From positions 147,512,861 through 147,576,860 of the forward strand of contig NC_133122.1 of assembly GCF_033568475.1 (NCBI RefSeq): a stretch of 64,000 nt of DNA. Direction: 5' to 3'. The notes under the pieces are model-generated. The model saw only the letters and a list, made by a program, of their open reading frames with translations. It did no database searches and was not told the origin of the DNA. Shown here in pieces: positions 23,387-34,488 of the stretch. The first letter of the stretch is position 1; every line of letters starts with the position of its first letter. The position numbers and the translations under genes were made by a program. This DNA comes from Henckelia pumila. Lineage: Eukaryota > Streptophyta > Magnoliopsida > Lamiales > Gesneriaceae.

Positions 23387-23400
23387 ATACTCCCCCCTTT
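23387..23400 (-). other. polypurine tract of the gypsy element
   Basis: On the - strand AAAGGGGGGAGTAT ends directly at the 3' LTR. Confidence 0.8.
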
Positions 23401-23431
23401 AATTTGAATTTCGTCCTCGAAATTAAAGTAC

Positions 23432-26400
23432 TTACCCGAACAACTCCGGGTAGCGAGTCCTCATGTCTACCTCGGTCTCCCAAGTAGCTTCCTCCTTCGA
23501 GTGATTCAGCCACTGGACTCTGACCATCGGTATAACCCGCGTTCTCAATCTGCGCTCCTCCCTAGCCAAGATTCGTATAGGCCTCTCCTCAAATGCTAAC
23601 TCCGGTGTCAACTAAAGAGGCTCAAAGTCCAACACATGTGACGGGTTCGAGATGTATTTCCAAAGCATGGATACATGAAATACATTGTGCACTGCCGCTA
23701 GCCCTGGTGGTAGAGCTAAACGGTAGGCCAACGTGCCAACTCTCTCCAAGATCTCGAATGGCCCTATATATCTAGGGTTAAGCTTGCCTCTCCGGCCAAA
23801 TCGCACTCCCTTCATAGGTGACACCTTCAGGAATACGTGATCACCTACAGCGAACACCAAATCTCATCGTCGAGTATCTGCATAACTCTTCTGACGACTC
23901 TGAGCAGTCCTCATGCGATCCCGAATCTGGGTCACAATATCAGCAGTCTGCTGCACTATCTCAAGACCCAATAGGATTCTCTCTCCAACCTCATCCCAAT
24001 GAAGAGGAGATCTGCATCTCCTCCCATACAAAGCTGCATAAGGAGCCATACCTATAGACGCCTGAAAGCTATTGTTATAGGTAAACTCCACTAACGGCAA
24101 TCTCGTCTCCCATGAGCCCTGAAAATCGATGACACAGGCTCTCAGTAAATCCTCAAGAACCTGTATCACCCTCTCAGACTGACCATCTGTCTGGGGATGA
24201 AAAGCTGTGATGAACAGTAATCTGGTCCCCAATGCTGTATGCAGACTCTTCCAAAATGCGGATGTGAATCTCGGATCTCTATCGGATACGATAGACACTG
24301 GTATGCCATGCAGTCTAACAATATCCTTGATGTAAAGTTCTGCATACTGTGTCAAGGAGTAGGTAGTCCTCACTGGCAAGAAATGTACTGACTTGGTGAG
24401 TCTATCCACGATCACCCAAATAGCCGTGAAACCTCTGGCACTCCTCGGTAAACCAACTACAAAGTCCATTGTAATGTTCTCCCATTTCCATTCCGAAATA
24501 AGAAGAGGTCTAAGTAGTCCTGCTGGACGCTGATGCTCAGTCTTGACCTGCTGACAAGTCAAGCACTCTGACACAACTCTCCCGATGTCTCTCTTCATCC
24601 CGGGCCACCAATACAATAGCTGTAAATCTCGGTACATCTTCGTACTTCCGGGGTGAATGGAGTACGGAGATGTATGAGCCTCTGCTAAAATCTCAGCTCT
24701 CAACTGATCGACGTTCGGTACCCACATCCTACCACGGTACTGAACAATGTCATCCACAACTGTATACAGAAGACCACCCTTGGCCTCATCTCTCTGCCTC
24801 CAACGCTGCAACTCCTCATCTGTAGACTGTCCCTCTCTGATCCGATCCCATAGAATCGGCTGCACCGTCAACACTGACAAGCTCGGTGCATGACCACTTG
24901 AGTAAAACTCCAAATCAAACCTCTGAATCTCACTCTGCAGTGGTAACTGCACTGTCAAACACGATACCACTAACGACTTTCAACTCAAAGCATCGGCCAC
25001 TACATTAGCTTTACCTGGATGGTAGCTAATGTCACAGTCGTAATCCTTAACCAACTCCAACCATCTCCGTTGCCTCATGTTCAACTCCTTCTGAGTGAAG
25101 AAGTACTTGAGGCTCTTGTGATCAGTGAAAATCTTACACTTCTCGCCATACAGATAGTGCCTCCAGATTTTCAAAGCGAAGACCACTGCTGCTAACTCCA
25201 AATCATGTGTCGGGTAGTTCTGCTCGTGAATCTTCAACTGCCTCGATGCATAATCAATAACCTTACCACACTGCATAAGTACTGTGCCTAAACCTAGCTT
25301 AGATGCGTCGGTGTACACCACTAACTCCTCGTGTGGTACTGCCATCGCAAAAACCGATGCGATAGTGAGTGCTTCCTTCAGCTGATCGAAGCTCCTCTGA
25401 CAGTCTGGACTCCAAATAAACTTCGCATTCTTCTTGGTTAAGGAAGTCAAGGGTACTGCAATAGAGGAAAAACCCTTGATGAACTTCCTATAATATCTTG
25501 CCAAACCCAAGAAACTACGAATCTCCGAAGCATTCCTCGGAATACCCCATTTCTGCACTGCCTCAACCTTCGACTGATCCACTGCAATCTCATCTCTCGA
25601 AATAATGTGGCCAAGAAATGCCACCTGCTCAAACCAAAACTCGCACTTGCTGAACTTGGCATACAAACGATGCTCCCTCAAAGTCTGCAAGGCTGTCTGT
25701 AAATGCTGTCTATGCTCCTCAACGCTCCTAGAGTAGATCAAGATATCATCAATGAAGACTATGATGAACTGATCAAGATACGGCTGAAATACCCGGTTCA
25801 TAAAATCCATGAAAACCTCTGGAGCATTGGTCATCCCAAATGGCATCACTAAGAACTCGTAATGCCCATAACGTATCCGGAAATCAGTTTTGGACACGTC
25901 TGCATCTCTAACTCGCAGCTGATGATAACCAGATCGCAGATCGATCTTGGAGAACACTGAAGCTCCCTGCAACTGATCAAATAAGTCCTCTATCCTCGGC
26001 AGTGGGTACTTATTCTTCACCGTGATTCTGTTGAGCTCTCGATAATCGATGCACAGTCTCATACTGCCATCCTTCTTCTTCACAAATAACACTGGAGCTC
26101 CCCATGGAGAAAAGCTAGGACGCACAAAGCCTTTCTCTAATAACTCCTGAATCTGCTCCTTCAACTCTTTCATCTCGGTAGGAGCAAGTCTGTATGGTGC
26201 CTTTGAGATAGGCACCGTGTCTGGCAATAAGTCGATACTGAACTCCACTTCTCTCACTGGTGGAATCCCTGCAACATCCTCCGGAAAGACGTCCGGAAAA
26301 TCACGAACCACCTCTATCTCTGATAATGATCTACTAGCTGGTTCTGAGTCCGTGACAATACTTGCTAGGAAACCTCGGCAACCCCGTTTCAACAGCTTCC

Positions 26401-26802
26401 TCGCCTGAATAAGAGATATCACCTGAGGAATATCACAGCTCTGAGATGCATGAAAAGTAAACGGGTCGCCTCCTGGCGGTTTCACTGACACTGTCCTCCG
26501 ACGAAAATTAATCGAAGCTCCATTGACTGTCAACCAGTCCATACCCAATATCAAATCAAATCCGCTCAACGGCAAAACCACCACATCTGCGCGAATGGAG
26601 TGCCCCTGTAGCTCCAACTCCAGCTCTCGAATGACACTAGAGGTAGAAATAATCTGTCCTGACGGCATAGTGACATCATAACCACTGTCGGCAATCTCAG
26701 GTGTGATGCCTATCCGTCTGATAAACTCTAGAGAGATAAACGAATGCGTAGCCCCTGAATCTAGCAACGCAAACGTGGAGTTGCCTCCAACTAGAATTCT
26801 CC
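23432..26802 (-). pseudogene. gypsy pol: protease, RT, RNase H, integrase, chromodomain-like tail
   Basis: The frame begins at 26802 after an apparent intron acceptor. In order it shows protease ([17 protein letters not shown]), reverse transcriptase ([13 protein letters not shown] and active-site [10 protein letters not shown]), RNase H ([17 protein letters not shown]), integrase zinc finger (HPGSTKMYRDL, CLTCQQVK), integrase core (NITMDFVVGLPRS and SDRDPRF) and a C-terminal block VQWLNHSKEEATWE, chromodomain-like. It ends at TAA 23432-23434. Three in-frame stops interrupt it: TGA 24980-24982, TGA 23864-23866 and TAG 23612-23614. Each is one C-to-T change from a sense codon (CGA or CAG). Otherwise the protein looks full length, so inactivation is recent. 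Confidence 0.92.
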
Positions 26803-27016
26803 CTGCACGCAGAAGAATTCCAACAACTTCATACCACTACTAAACTTTTCCCCCAAAGATGAGTCACTAATAACCCTTAATTCTAATCACAAGTAAAACA
26901 TGCTTCCTATTCTAACATGCAGATAGAAAAATCCCAAATAACAAATTATTCCACAAAGAAAAATCGAAATTCTTAACCAAAAGAAGAAATTATAAAATAC
27001 TAGGGGTAAGATATAC
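26803..27016 (-). other. apparent spliceosomal intron between gag and protease of the gypsy element
   Basis: On the - strand, gag reads MQAEEADPNTSLIT then ACC G at 27017, followed by GTATAT. After 214 bp of AT-rich sequence comes TGCGTGCAG at 26803, and the frame resumes with GG AGA ATT, giving [17 protein letters not shown]. The gag frame runs into a stop only a few codons into this segment. Splicing GT..AG restores exactly the protein continuity seen in related elements. A young insertion of unrelated sequence is unlikely, since the ends are GT and AG and no target duplication is visible. Confidence 0.65.
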
Positions 27017-28034
27017 CGGTGATCAAGGAGGTATTTGGGTCTGCCTCCTCAGCCTGCATCACGAACACTCTCCCTGTAGTGTTCTTCTTCCTCGGGCAAT
27101 TGGCCATCTGGTGCCCTGACTCTTTACAATGAAAACAGACGCCCGCTCCTAGAAGACATAGTCCTGGATGCATCTTCTGGCACTTCGGGCAAGTAGGATA
27201 TCCTCCAGCATTAGGAGCCCCGCCCCTAGGCTGCTGTCTCTGCTGCTGTGGCTTCTGCTGATTCGGGCCCTTAGACGGCCCAATAAACTGCTTCTTCGCA
27301 GAAGGCTGCGAAGATGGTCGCTGATACCCAGACAGAAACTGCCTCTTACTCTGCTGCTCCCTCTGAATCTCTCTCCTACCCTCCTCAGAACGCAAGGCTC
27401 TACTGACTGCAGCCTCATAAGTGGGGACGTCCGCCATGCAAACGTCATGCTTGATTTCTTCCCTGAGCCCCTCAATAAACTGTCTCATCTTCTCAGGTGC
27501 ACTGTCAACAATCAATGGCACAAGGTGACAGCTCCTCTCGAACTGTCGGATGTATTCCACAACGGTCTTGTCCCCCTATCGGAGACTCATGAACTCTCGG
27601 ATCATGCGGCTGCGCACGTCCTCAGTAAAATACTTGGAGTAAAACATCCTCCGAAAGTCTTCCCAAAGCATAGTAGTCAGATTCACTCCTCGTGATGCAC
27701 TCTCCCACCATAAGTCTGCATCACCCTTCAGCATGTACACTGCGCACCTCACCTTGTCCGCATCAGTCAACCCCATATAGGCAAAGATACTCTCCAAAGA
27801 ACGGATCCACCCCTCAGCAACGAGTGGATCTGTGGCACCTGTGAACTCCTTCGGTCCCTTATTCTGGAACCTCTCAGCCACGTCCTCATCATGGGAAAGT
27901 CTCGGACGCGCCGCCTGCTGCTCCAACAGAGCAGTAATCCCAGCCATCATGTTTGCATTAGCTTGCTCCAATGCTAAAAGAGGGTTTTGCGGAGGTGGGG
28001 AGGCTCCACGCCTGTTCACTGGTCTCGGAGGCAT
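27000..28034 (-). pseudogene. gypsy gag, one in-frame stop
   Basis: The ATG at 28034 starts MPPRPVNRRGASPPPQN. The retrotransposon gag core includes GPKEFTGATDPLVAEGWI and LTTMLWEDFRRMFYSKYF. TAG at 27576-27578 follows REFMSLR, in place of a glutamine codon, and the frame continues VEYIRQFERSCHLVP. A zinc knuckle, CFHCKESGHQMANCP, lies near 27060-27140, after a glutamine/proline-rich linker. The coding exon ends at 27017, where the apparent intron begins. Gag forms the capsid and its zinc knuckle binds the RNA. Confidence 0.88.
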
Positions 28035-28219
28035 TCTGCACTATCACATATTTCTTTACGTAAATAGACATGCATAACTAAGTACTTAGAAATTTTCTGC
28101 TAACATAAATGCTTAATTCTTAAACATAATACGACTAAATCATACTAAAAGCAATTAAAACTTACAGACCAGTAGCGTGGATTTCTGAGCTCGTATAGCA
28201 GTGATGACCCCTCCAAGAA

Positions 28220-28237
28220 CGCGGCTCTGATACCAAT
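28220..28237 (-). other. primer binding site of the gypsy element
   Basis: On the - strand, TTGGTATCAGAGCCG directly follows the 5' LTR, complementary to the initiator methionine tRNA 3' end. Confidence 0.85.
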
Positions 28238-30922
28238 TGAAACGACCCAAACATTCTAAAATAATATATGCGAAAATTTTTTTTTTTTAAATAATACTAA
28301 GTAAAATAGATGTACATACATGCCCATACATATATGCACAAAATAAACAGATTTAAAAATAACATAAATAAAATGCAACATTTTTACTTAAATAACCTGA
28401 GTCAAACTTAAATAAAATATTTCCAAACAATTCCCTTAAAAGTTTGCATGCAATAAAAATTAATTAATAAAAATAGTACTAAAATTCACCACTGGAAACA
28501 CATAAAAAAAATAAATAAGAAACGGAGTTTAAAAATTCTTAAAATGTTCATAAAGACTCAGCCGACGGTCACGGGGGATCACTGCATGTCCGCTCATACA
28601 TCCTCACCATCGGTAGGAACTACATCTTCCTCTATGTACTCACCTGCACCATATAAGTGTAGTGAGCCTAGAGGCCCAACATGCTAACATAACAAGGGTT
28701 TAAAATAATTTAAATCACTGGAATACTAATACATAACGAATACATGAATGAGCATGCTTAAAAATCATAACACATAACTTAAAATCTTGCTTAAACTTGA
28801 ACTTAAATATAATCATATAATACATACATAACATTGTTGAGCATATCATTTTTTTCTAACATCGCATGGTCATATCCGTAGTGTAACCTTAAACTTAAAA
28901 GGTTCGACTGATCAATCTCTTAAAACCAACGTACGCGGCGGTGACGAATCACCTCTTATTGGTAGTAATCTACTCTTAACATGTGGGGACTTGTCCCCCT
29001 TAAATTGTCACACTACTTCAACTTTCAACATAAAAATTATTTTCTAGCTCAACCTTAAACATTAAATCATGCCATAAAATTATTTCATGAATGAATGTAC
29101 TTAAATAAAAATGTGTGTCCTTCCTATATATTTAATTTAATTTTTATACTAACATATAAATACTAAAATAACTTTTATGCATAAAATAATTAAATATATA
29201 ATTAGAACACATGCAATTTCTCATGGTTTGTGCTGAACTGCTGGCCCTAACACTCAAGCCCATTTTCTTAAATTCTGGCCCATTAACACTGAGACTGGCC
29301 CATTAACAAACTTAAGCCCAAAAATACATTTCTAAGCCCAATTAATTTATTCAAGCCCATTAACACACACTTGGCCCAATAACAACTTAATCTGGCCCAA
29401 TGGGCCCAAAAGCCCAAAAACTGGCCCAATAACTTCCATGGGCCCCCAGGCCCATAAAAATTATTGGACTAACTTAATTAAATTTATTTAAGCCCAATAA
29501 TAATTAAATTCAACCCAATTAATTAAATGGAATCCAATTAAATTTTTGGATTTAATTAGGCTCATTTAACACTTAATTAAACTTAAAACTTAAAAAAAAT
29601 AAAATACCCGAGCCCGACTCACTTAACCCGGACCCGGACCCAACTAACATAACCCATGATCCACTAACTTGACCCGGACCATCAAACCCGACCCGGACCC
29701 ATCACTGAAACCCTAACCCGATCCCCCCCTTACCCGTCTTCCCCTCGGCCGTGAGCAGCAGGCTTTCATGGCCTGCTGCCGGCCAGATCCGGCCACCCCT
29801 GGCCGGAGCGCTGCCGCCCAGACGTAGCCCACGTTTGGGCGGTCCTAACCCACCATGGCTCAGCCCGAGCCATGGCCCCTACCTCAAACCCGAAGCCTCC
29901 TTCCACTGAACCCTAAACTGCCGACTCCCATGACCTATCTCGATCCCAGCCTTGAACCAGGACAACTCCAGCCCTTAGCCCGACCATGGTTCTCTTCCTA
30001 GGACCCTAACTCACCTCTTGACCGAGCCCTAGCCCCTGGACCGAGCCATGCAATTAAAACGTGAGCCATGAGTGAAAGAGTCATCAACATGCATCAAAAC
30101 CTTACCCACATGTATAAATCAAAAAGTTCATGATGATAAAAAAAAATCTGGAATAAAACCATCATGCGTGAATAGTAGCTTATATGGTGTTCAAACGAAA
30201 GAATAGACATGCCTTGATAATTAAATCGACGAAGATAGATGCGTTTACGGGCTCCGGGACGACGAACGGACCAAAATCTTCAAAGATGGAGCTTGGTTGG
30301 GTCGGCTATGGGTGTTTTCTGCTGAAGAAAACGTGAACAAGGTTGAAGAAAGGGGTTGGAGGCGGCTGATGGTTTTTTAATCGGTCATAGGGATTTAGTT
30401 TAGGTTTAAATTTGAGTAGATAATAGGTTTAAAATATTTTAATAATTTAATATATAAATATTATACCTTAAATATAAAGTTTTAAACTCCTAAAATATTT
30501 AAAAGTCTGATAACACAGCTAAAATCCCGAAATATTAATTTTAGGGAATTTTAAAGGTAATTAAAAGTCAATATTTTGGCTAAATTTGGATAAAAATGGA
30601 CTCCTAAAATTATATAAAATTAAATACTGATAATTTTGAGGAAATAAAACTCAAAATAATATTTTTGGACTCCTAAAAGACTCATAAAATAATTTGGGTA
30701 GAAAGTTGTCATCTCGTCCGTCCACGGTCCCGTCTACGCGATAAAATAACTAAATTCCCATAAATCATGAAAATCACTAATTATGGGTTAAATGCTTAAA
30801 AATAACTTAAAACATGCACAAATAATTTCACATAATTATTTAACCTGTAATCTAAAATTCTAAATAAATAAAATCCCTAATTATGCATGAGAATTTACGT
30901 ACTAAAAATACTGGATGTTACA
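28238..30922 (-). repeat. 5' LTR of the gypsy element (2685 bp)
   Basis: Near-identical to 20691-23386 with scattered substitutions and short indels. It holds the second copy of the four-hairpin cluster (about 29757-29876), in which transitions have spoiled several arm pairs. Confidence 0.93.
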
Positions 30923-31222
30923 ACTATACTCCAACCAATCACCAAATTCCTTGAACCATGAAGGATTAAACCGTCTAAATTGGCTTAATCCAAATTTTCG
31001 TTTTGGGAATTCATAACTTGAAGGTTGACATGGACCTTTTTGCAGATATGTCCTTCGAACTTGATCTCTAATATTAGCATTATAAGAACAAATTGGAGTT
31101 CTTAGTCCAGGATCTGCCGGTAGTTGTGAAAAATCAAATTCTTCAATCCTAACATCTCCAATGCTTTGTTCATCTGGTTCTGGTTCTGGTTCTGGTTCTT
31201 TTCTTTTAAAATATCTATGCAT
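30923..31222 (-). pseudogene. hAT TTF-type transposase, N-terminal part
   Basis: ATG at 31222 starts MHRYFKRKEPEPEPEPDEQS, including a short GAACCA-type repeat encoding Glu-Pro. RDQVRRTYLQKGPCQPSSY and KRKFGLSQFRRFNPSWFKE follow, typical of the region before the TTF zinc finger in ZMYM1-like plant transposases. The frame runs to the ACTAT duplication of the gypsy insertion and continues in phase at 20690 once one duplicate is ignored. Confidence 0.85.
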
Positions 31223-31906
31223 TATAGATATATGGATTTTCTAGAAAAGTAGCAATTGTCAAATTAGGAAATATCATATTGTTGAGCACAAAAAACCAGT
31301 TAAATAAATCAATCAATCCTAAAACCAATTAAATAAATCAATCAGTGCATTCAATATACGTACAGCCTACTCCACGTGATATACATCTGTTATTGGTCTA
31401 ACTTTTGTAAATCATTCCAGAAAAATAAAATATAATAAAATAATAAATAAATAAATAAATGTAAACGAAAATTACTTTCTAGATGATGCACCACCCCATT
31501 TAATATCCACTACATATAAATATTAAAATAACTGAAATTCTGGAAACTATCTTCATCTTAATTCTTAAACCTAATTAGTAATTATTGTTTTTAATTAATG
31601 CATGGAAATATCATTAAGAAATCAACGAATAGAACCCTAACCTTTATTCTTTAATCTCTTCTTTCTTCAAACAATTTCTCTTCGAATGCAGGCTTCTGCA
31701 ATCTACCGTTCTACCAATTAAAAAAACGAGAGAAAAGAAAATACAAAAATCAACCGATTGCAATTTGCATAAAGGAAAAAAAAAAAAAAAAAAAGCGTAA
31801 CAAATTCTGAGTGTGGGCTAATTAAACTTTTGGGCCTATAAATATTTTTTTTTTAACTAAAAAAATTGGCCCACCCCACACTGGGCCAATATTAGCTCCG
31901 CCCCTG

Positions 31907-32400
31907 CAGATGCATTTGAATCAAAGATGACTGTTATCTTGCATTTATAAATAAGAGACCACAACCAATAGAAGAATTATCCGGCTCCCAAGAACTCACA
32001 ATCACTTACAACTTATCAAAAAACTATTAAACACTTTCAGTTGTTCATATCCACAGAAGAAGAGTTCAAACGCTTACATAGAAGATCATGCAAAAGCCGA
32101 AGAACACCAGCACACGCATCAAGTCTATCAGATCTTTTAGGATCATATTGTGCTAAGTGTTGAGTTGTACAAATATTGTATTTGTAATAGTTGAGGTACT
32201 GCAAACCTCCGTGTATCAAAGTTTTCTATTGATATCTTTAATTTGAAAACAGAAGAAGGGGTGTGAGGTAGAATCAGTTGAGTCTCCAAACATCCAGAAA
32301 CAAATTGTTGTGTTGATTACTTTCTGTTGAACACACACACAACCAGCAGAGCTGGCTGATGTAAATTCAATCTCCAAGTTGACCTTTTTTTCGCACAACC
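31907..32400 (+). repeat. LTR-like sequence, right piece
   Basis: A TTTATAAATA box (about 31945) is followed by purine-rich leader-like sequence and GCAAACCTCCGTGTATCAAAG, resembling R/U5 of a Copia LTR. It would continue 18252-18508 if the hAT element were removed. No end or partner was found, so this is a tentative call. Confidence 0.35.
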
Positions 32401-32803
32401 GTATATTTGTTGGTTGACTCTCGGAGATCTAAGAGAAAAGAACAGTATGATGTACCATGTTATCCACATCCGTTTCATTTATTTTTCTTGTTGTATGATG
32501 TACGGTTTCTTCTTGTGGAGTTTTCAGTTCTTGTTTTTCTTGCACCTTTCTTTTTCTAGGTACTGTATCCTTCGAACCAATCGATCGACCGTGCTTCTGA
32601 CGTTTTTAGACTCATTTGCGAGTAAAGTATTATATGGTCCTACAGAAACATCGATCTTTACTAGAGTATTCTCTAATTGTATGTGTGACTTTGTTACATT
32701 TTTTGTGTTAACAAAAATATCGGCAATTGATTTGCAATTCGTTGAAAGTGAATGATTCTTTCAACTTCTTCCTCACATTGATTGTTTCAAAGATCGTAAT
32801 GAA
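32401..32803. other. unassigned sequence between LTR-like piece and Copia fragment
   Basis: A chance open frame (32414-32755) gives a hydrophobic translation without recognisable domains. I see nothing else supportable. Confidence 0.4.
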
Positions 32804-33080
32804 TTAATATTTTTTCATTCCAACAAATTTTTCGTTATTCTTTAGGATACAATTTGTTCCTCCTAGTGTTGGAAAATTAATTTCATCAAAATGATAATCT
32901 GAAAATCTTGGAATAAACAAATCGCCTTTTAAGTGTTCCAAATATCTAATGATAGACGGTGAATCATATCCCACATAAATTTCAAGTCTACGTTGTGAAT
33001 CCATTTTGGTCTATTGTGTAGGTGGGATAAGGACTTGTACCGCACAACCAAATTCTCTAATGTAAGAAACTTCAAGTTCT
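32804..33080 (-). pseudogene. Copia integrase C-terminal fragment
   Basis: On the - strand the sequence reads FGCAVQVLIPP, a stop, then MDSQRRLEIYVGYDSPSIIR and DLFIPRFSDYHFDE, a hallmark of the region between integrase and reverse transcriptase in plant Copia elements. No other domain of this element is nearby, so it is an isolated relic. Confidence 0.8.
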
Positions 33081-33202
33081 CAACCATATTCAAGTTGCAA
33101 AGATGAGTATTGGTGGTAATTAGTTGGACTTACATGAATCAATGATGCAGCATGTATGATAGCATGACTTCAGGCTGAATATGGTAGTTTTGTTTTTATG
33201 AG

Positions 33203-33347
33203 TCATAATACGGTGACGAAGATATAGTGTAGAAATTTTTAAATTTTAAATACGTGCAAACATTAATAAATAATTGTGTTAAAAAAAATTAAGTATATAA
33301 TAACAATCAAGGTATCATAATACGGCGACGAAGATATAGTGTAGAAA
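33203..33347. repeat. 33-bp direct repeat, two copies
   Basis: TCATAATACGG(T/C)GACGAAG continuing ATATAGTGTAGAAA occurs at 33203-33235 and again at 33315-33347 with one mismatch, 112 bp apart. Origin unknown. Confidence 0.8.
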
Positions 33348-33437
33348 CAACATTTTTTTGTCAAAAATATATATTTCATTTCTTAAAAAGTTATGAAAAG
33401 ATTAGGAAACGCAAAGGTTCATAAAATAAAATAATAA

Positions 33438-33806
33438 GGTTCCGTTTGAACATGTATTTTAAAAAAGTTTTTAGTGTTTTATTTTTAGTGTTTTATAAGT
33501 TTAAAAAAAACTTAAAGAATGTGTTTGGATAAAATTTTTGAAAAATATTTTTGAAAAATATTTTTTAAAAAGTGTTCTTTAAGTATAGTTTTTAAAGAAC
33601 ACTTGAAATGTATTTTTAGATGTTTTAACATGGAATCGTGAAAGACAAAGATGAATAACATGATTTTTGAAATGCTAATGTTTTTTATAGAATAGTTGTT
33701 CAAACACATATTTTTTTTCTTAAAACAACTTTAAAAACATTTTATAAAAAGTTTTAAAAAAATATTTTTATAAAAACGTTTTATAAGTACGTGTCCAAAC
33801 GAAACC
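33438..33806. mobile_element. Tourist-like (PIF/Harbinger) MITE, 369 bp
   Basis: The ends GGTTCCGTTTGAACATGTA and its approximate complement TACGTGTCCAAACGAAACC form terminal inverted repeats. They are flanked by the 3-bp duplication TAA at 33435-33437 and 33807-33809. The body is A/T-rich with GTGTTTGGA-type words. No coding capacity. Confidence 0.8.
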
Positions 33807-34059
33807 TAAATCTTCACACAAGCAATAACATCGATTAATGTTGAGGAATATAAACAAATAAATGCGTAAAAAATATTAATAACAAAACACGCAAATATAA
33901 AGGTTTATAAAAGTAAATATATTTATAATTTGCATTTAGTCAATATTCTTTGAAAATATTGGTAAACTTAAGATCTTGAATAATATTTTTTTAGGAATAT
34001 TGATAAATATTATATAATTATATTGCATCCATGATCTATGGAGATTAACAATATAAAAA

Positions 34060-34292
34060 TATGTTGTGCTACTTCAAGAACAAAAACATAAAATTAAAAT
34101 TTGTGCTTCTTCAGGAGCATCAATATGAACATAAAATTTGTGCTACTTCGAGAACATCAATATTAAATTTTAATATTATGTTACTTCCGGAGCATTAATA
34201 TAAAAGTAAAACTATTGACATAAATAATATTTGTGCTATTTTGAGAGCATCAATATGAAAGCTACATATTGTAACGAGAGCATCCATACAAA
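34060..34292. repeat. degenerate tandem repeat, about five to six units of 35-50 bp
   Basis: The phrase TTGTGCTACTTC.GAGAGCATCAATAT recurs with variation near 34061, 34101, 34137, 34180, 34230 and 34266. Spacing is uneven and the units are AT-rich. It does not resemble a CRISPR array or a known satellite. Confidence 0.6.
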
Positions 34293-34488
34293 GACTGCAA
34301 ATGAAAATTATTTATGATCAGTTCTACTTGAAGAGCACTCGTGTTGGTAACATGTTATAAATTTAGTGGAAAAAAAAATGAGATGAGAGAATGAAAGTTC
34401 GAGAGATATACAATACAGAAAGATACGTGTAATTTTTTTTTAGAGTACAATTACAATCAGAATACAACGAAATAAACAAACTGCTCGC

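Larger units (their letters stand above)
20691..30922 (-). mobile_element. Ty3/gypsy chromovirus, Tekay-like, nested in the hAT transposase
   Basis: The LTRs are at 20691-23386 and 28238-30922, in - orientation TGTAACACCC..GGTCGTTTCA. A perfect 5-bp duplication, ACTAT, occurs at 20686-20690 and 30923-30927. A methionine-tRNA type primer site and a polypurine tract are in place, and gag, protease, reverse transcriptase, RNase H, integrase and a chromodomain-like tail follow in gypsy order. The long LTRs and the C-terminal chromodomain-like block suggest the Tekay/Del clade. Coding continuity is broken by four stops. The two LTRs are very alike, so the insertion is younger than the hAT element it split. 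Confidence 0.95.
18509..31906 (-). mobile_element. hAT transposon with TTF-type transposase, split by a gypsy element
   Basis: The left end begins CAGGGGCGGAGCCAGGATC at 18509 and the right end finishes GCTCCGCCCCTG at 31906. Their first 12 bases are perfect inverted repeats, and CAGTGTGGG follows on both sides. Between them lie a hAT transposase pseudogene on the - strand and a 10.2-kb gypsy insertion at 20691-30922, leaving about 3.2 kb of hAT sequence. Only the 4 bases CAGA are shared at both flanks (18505-18508 and 31907-31910), not the 8-bp duplication typical of hAT elements, so the target site may have mutated. Confidence 0.85.
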
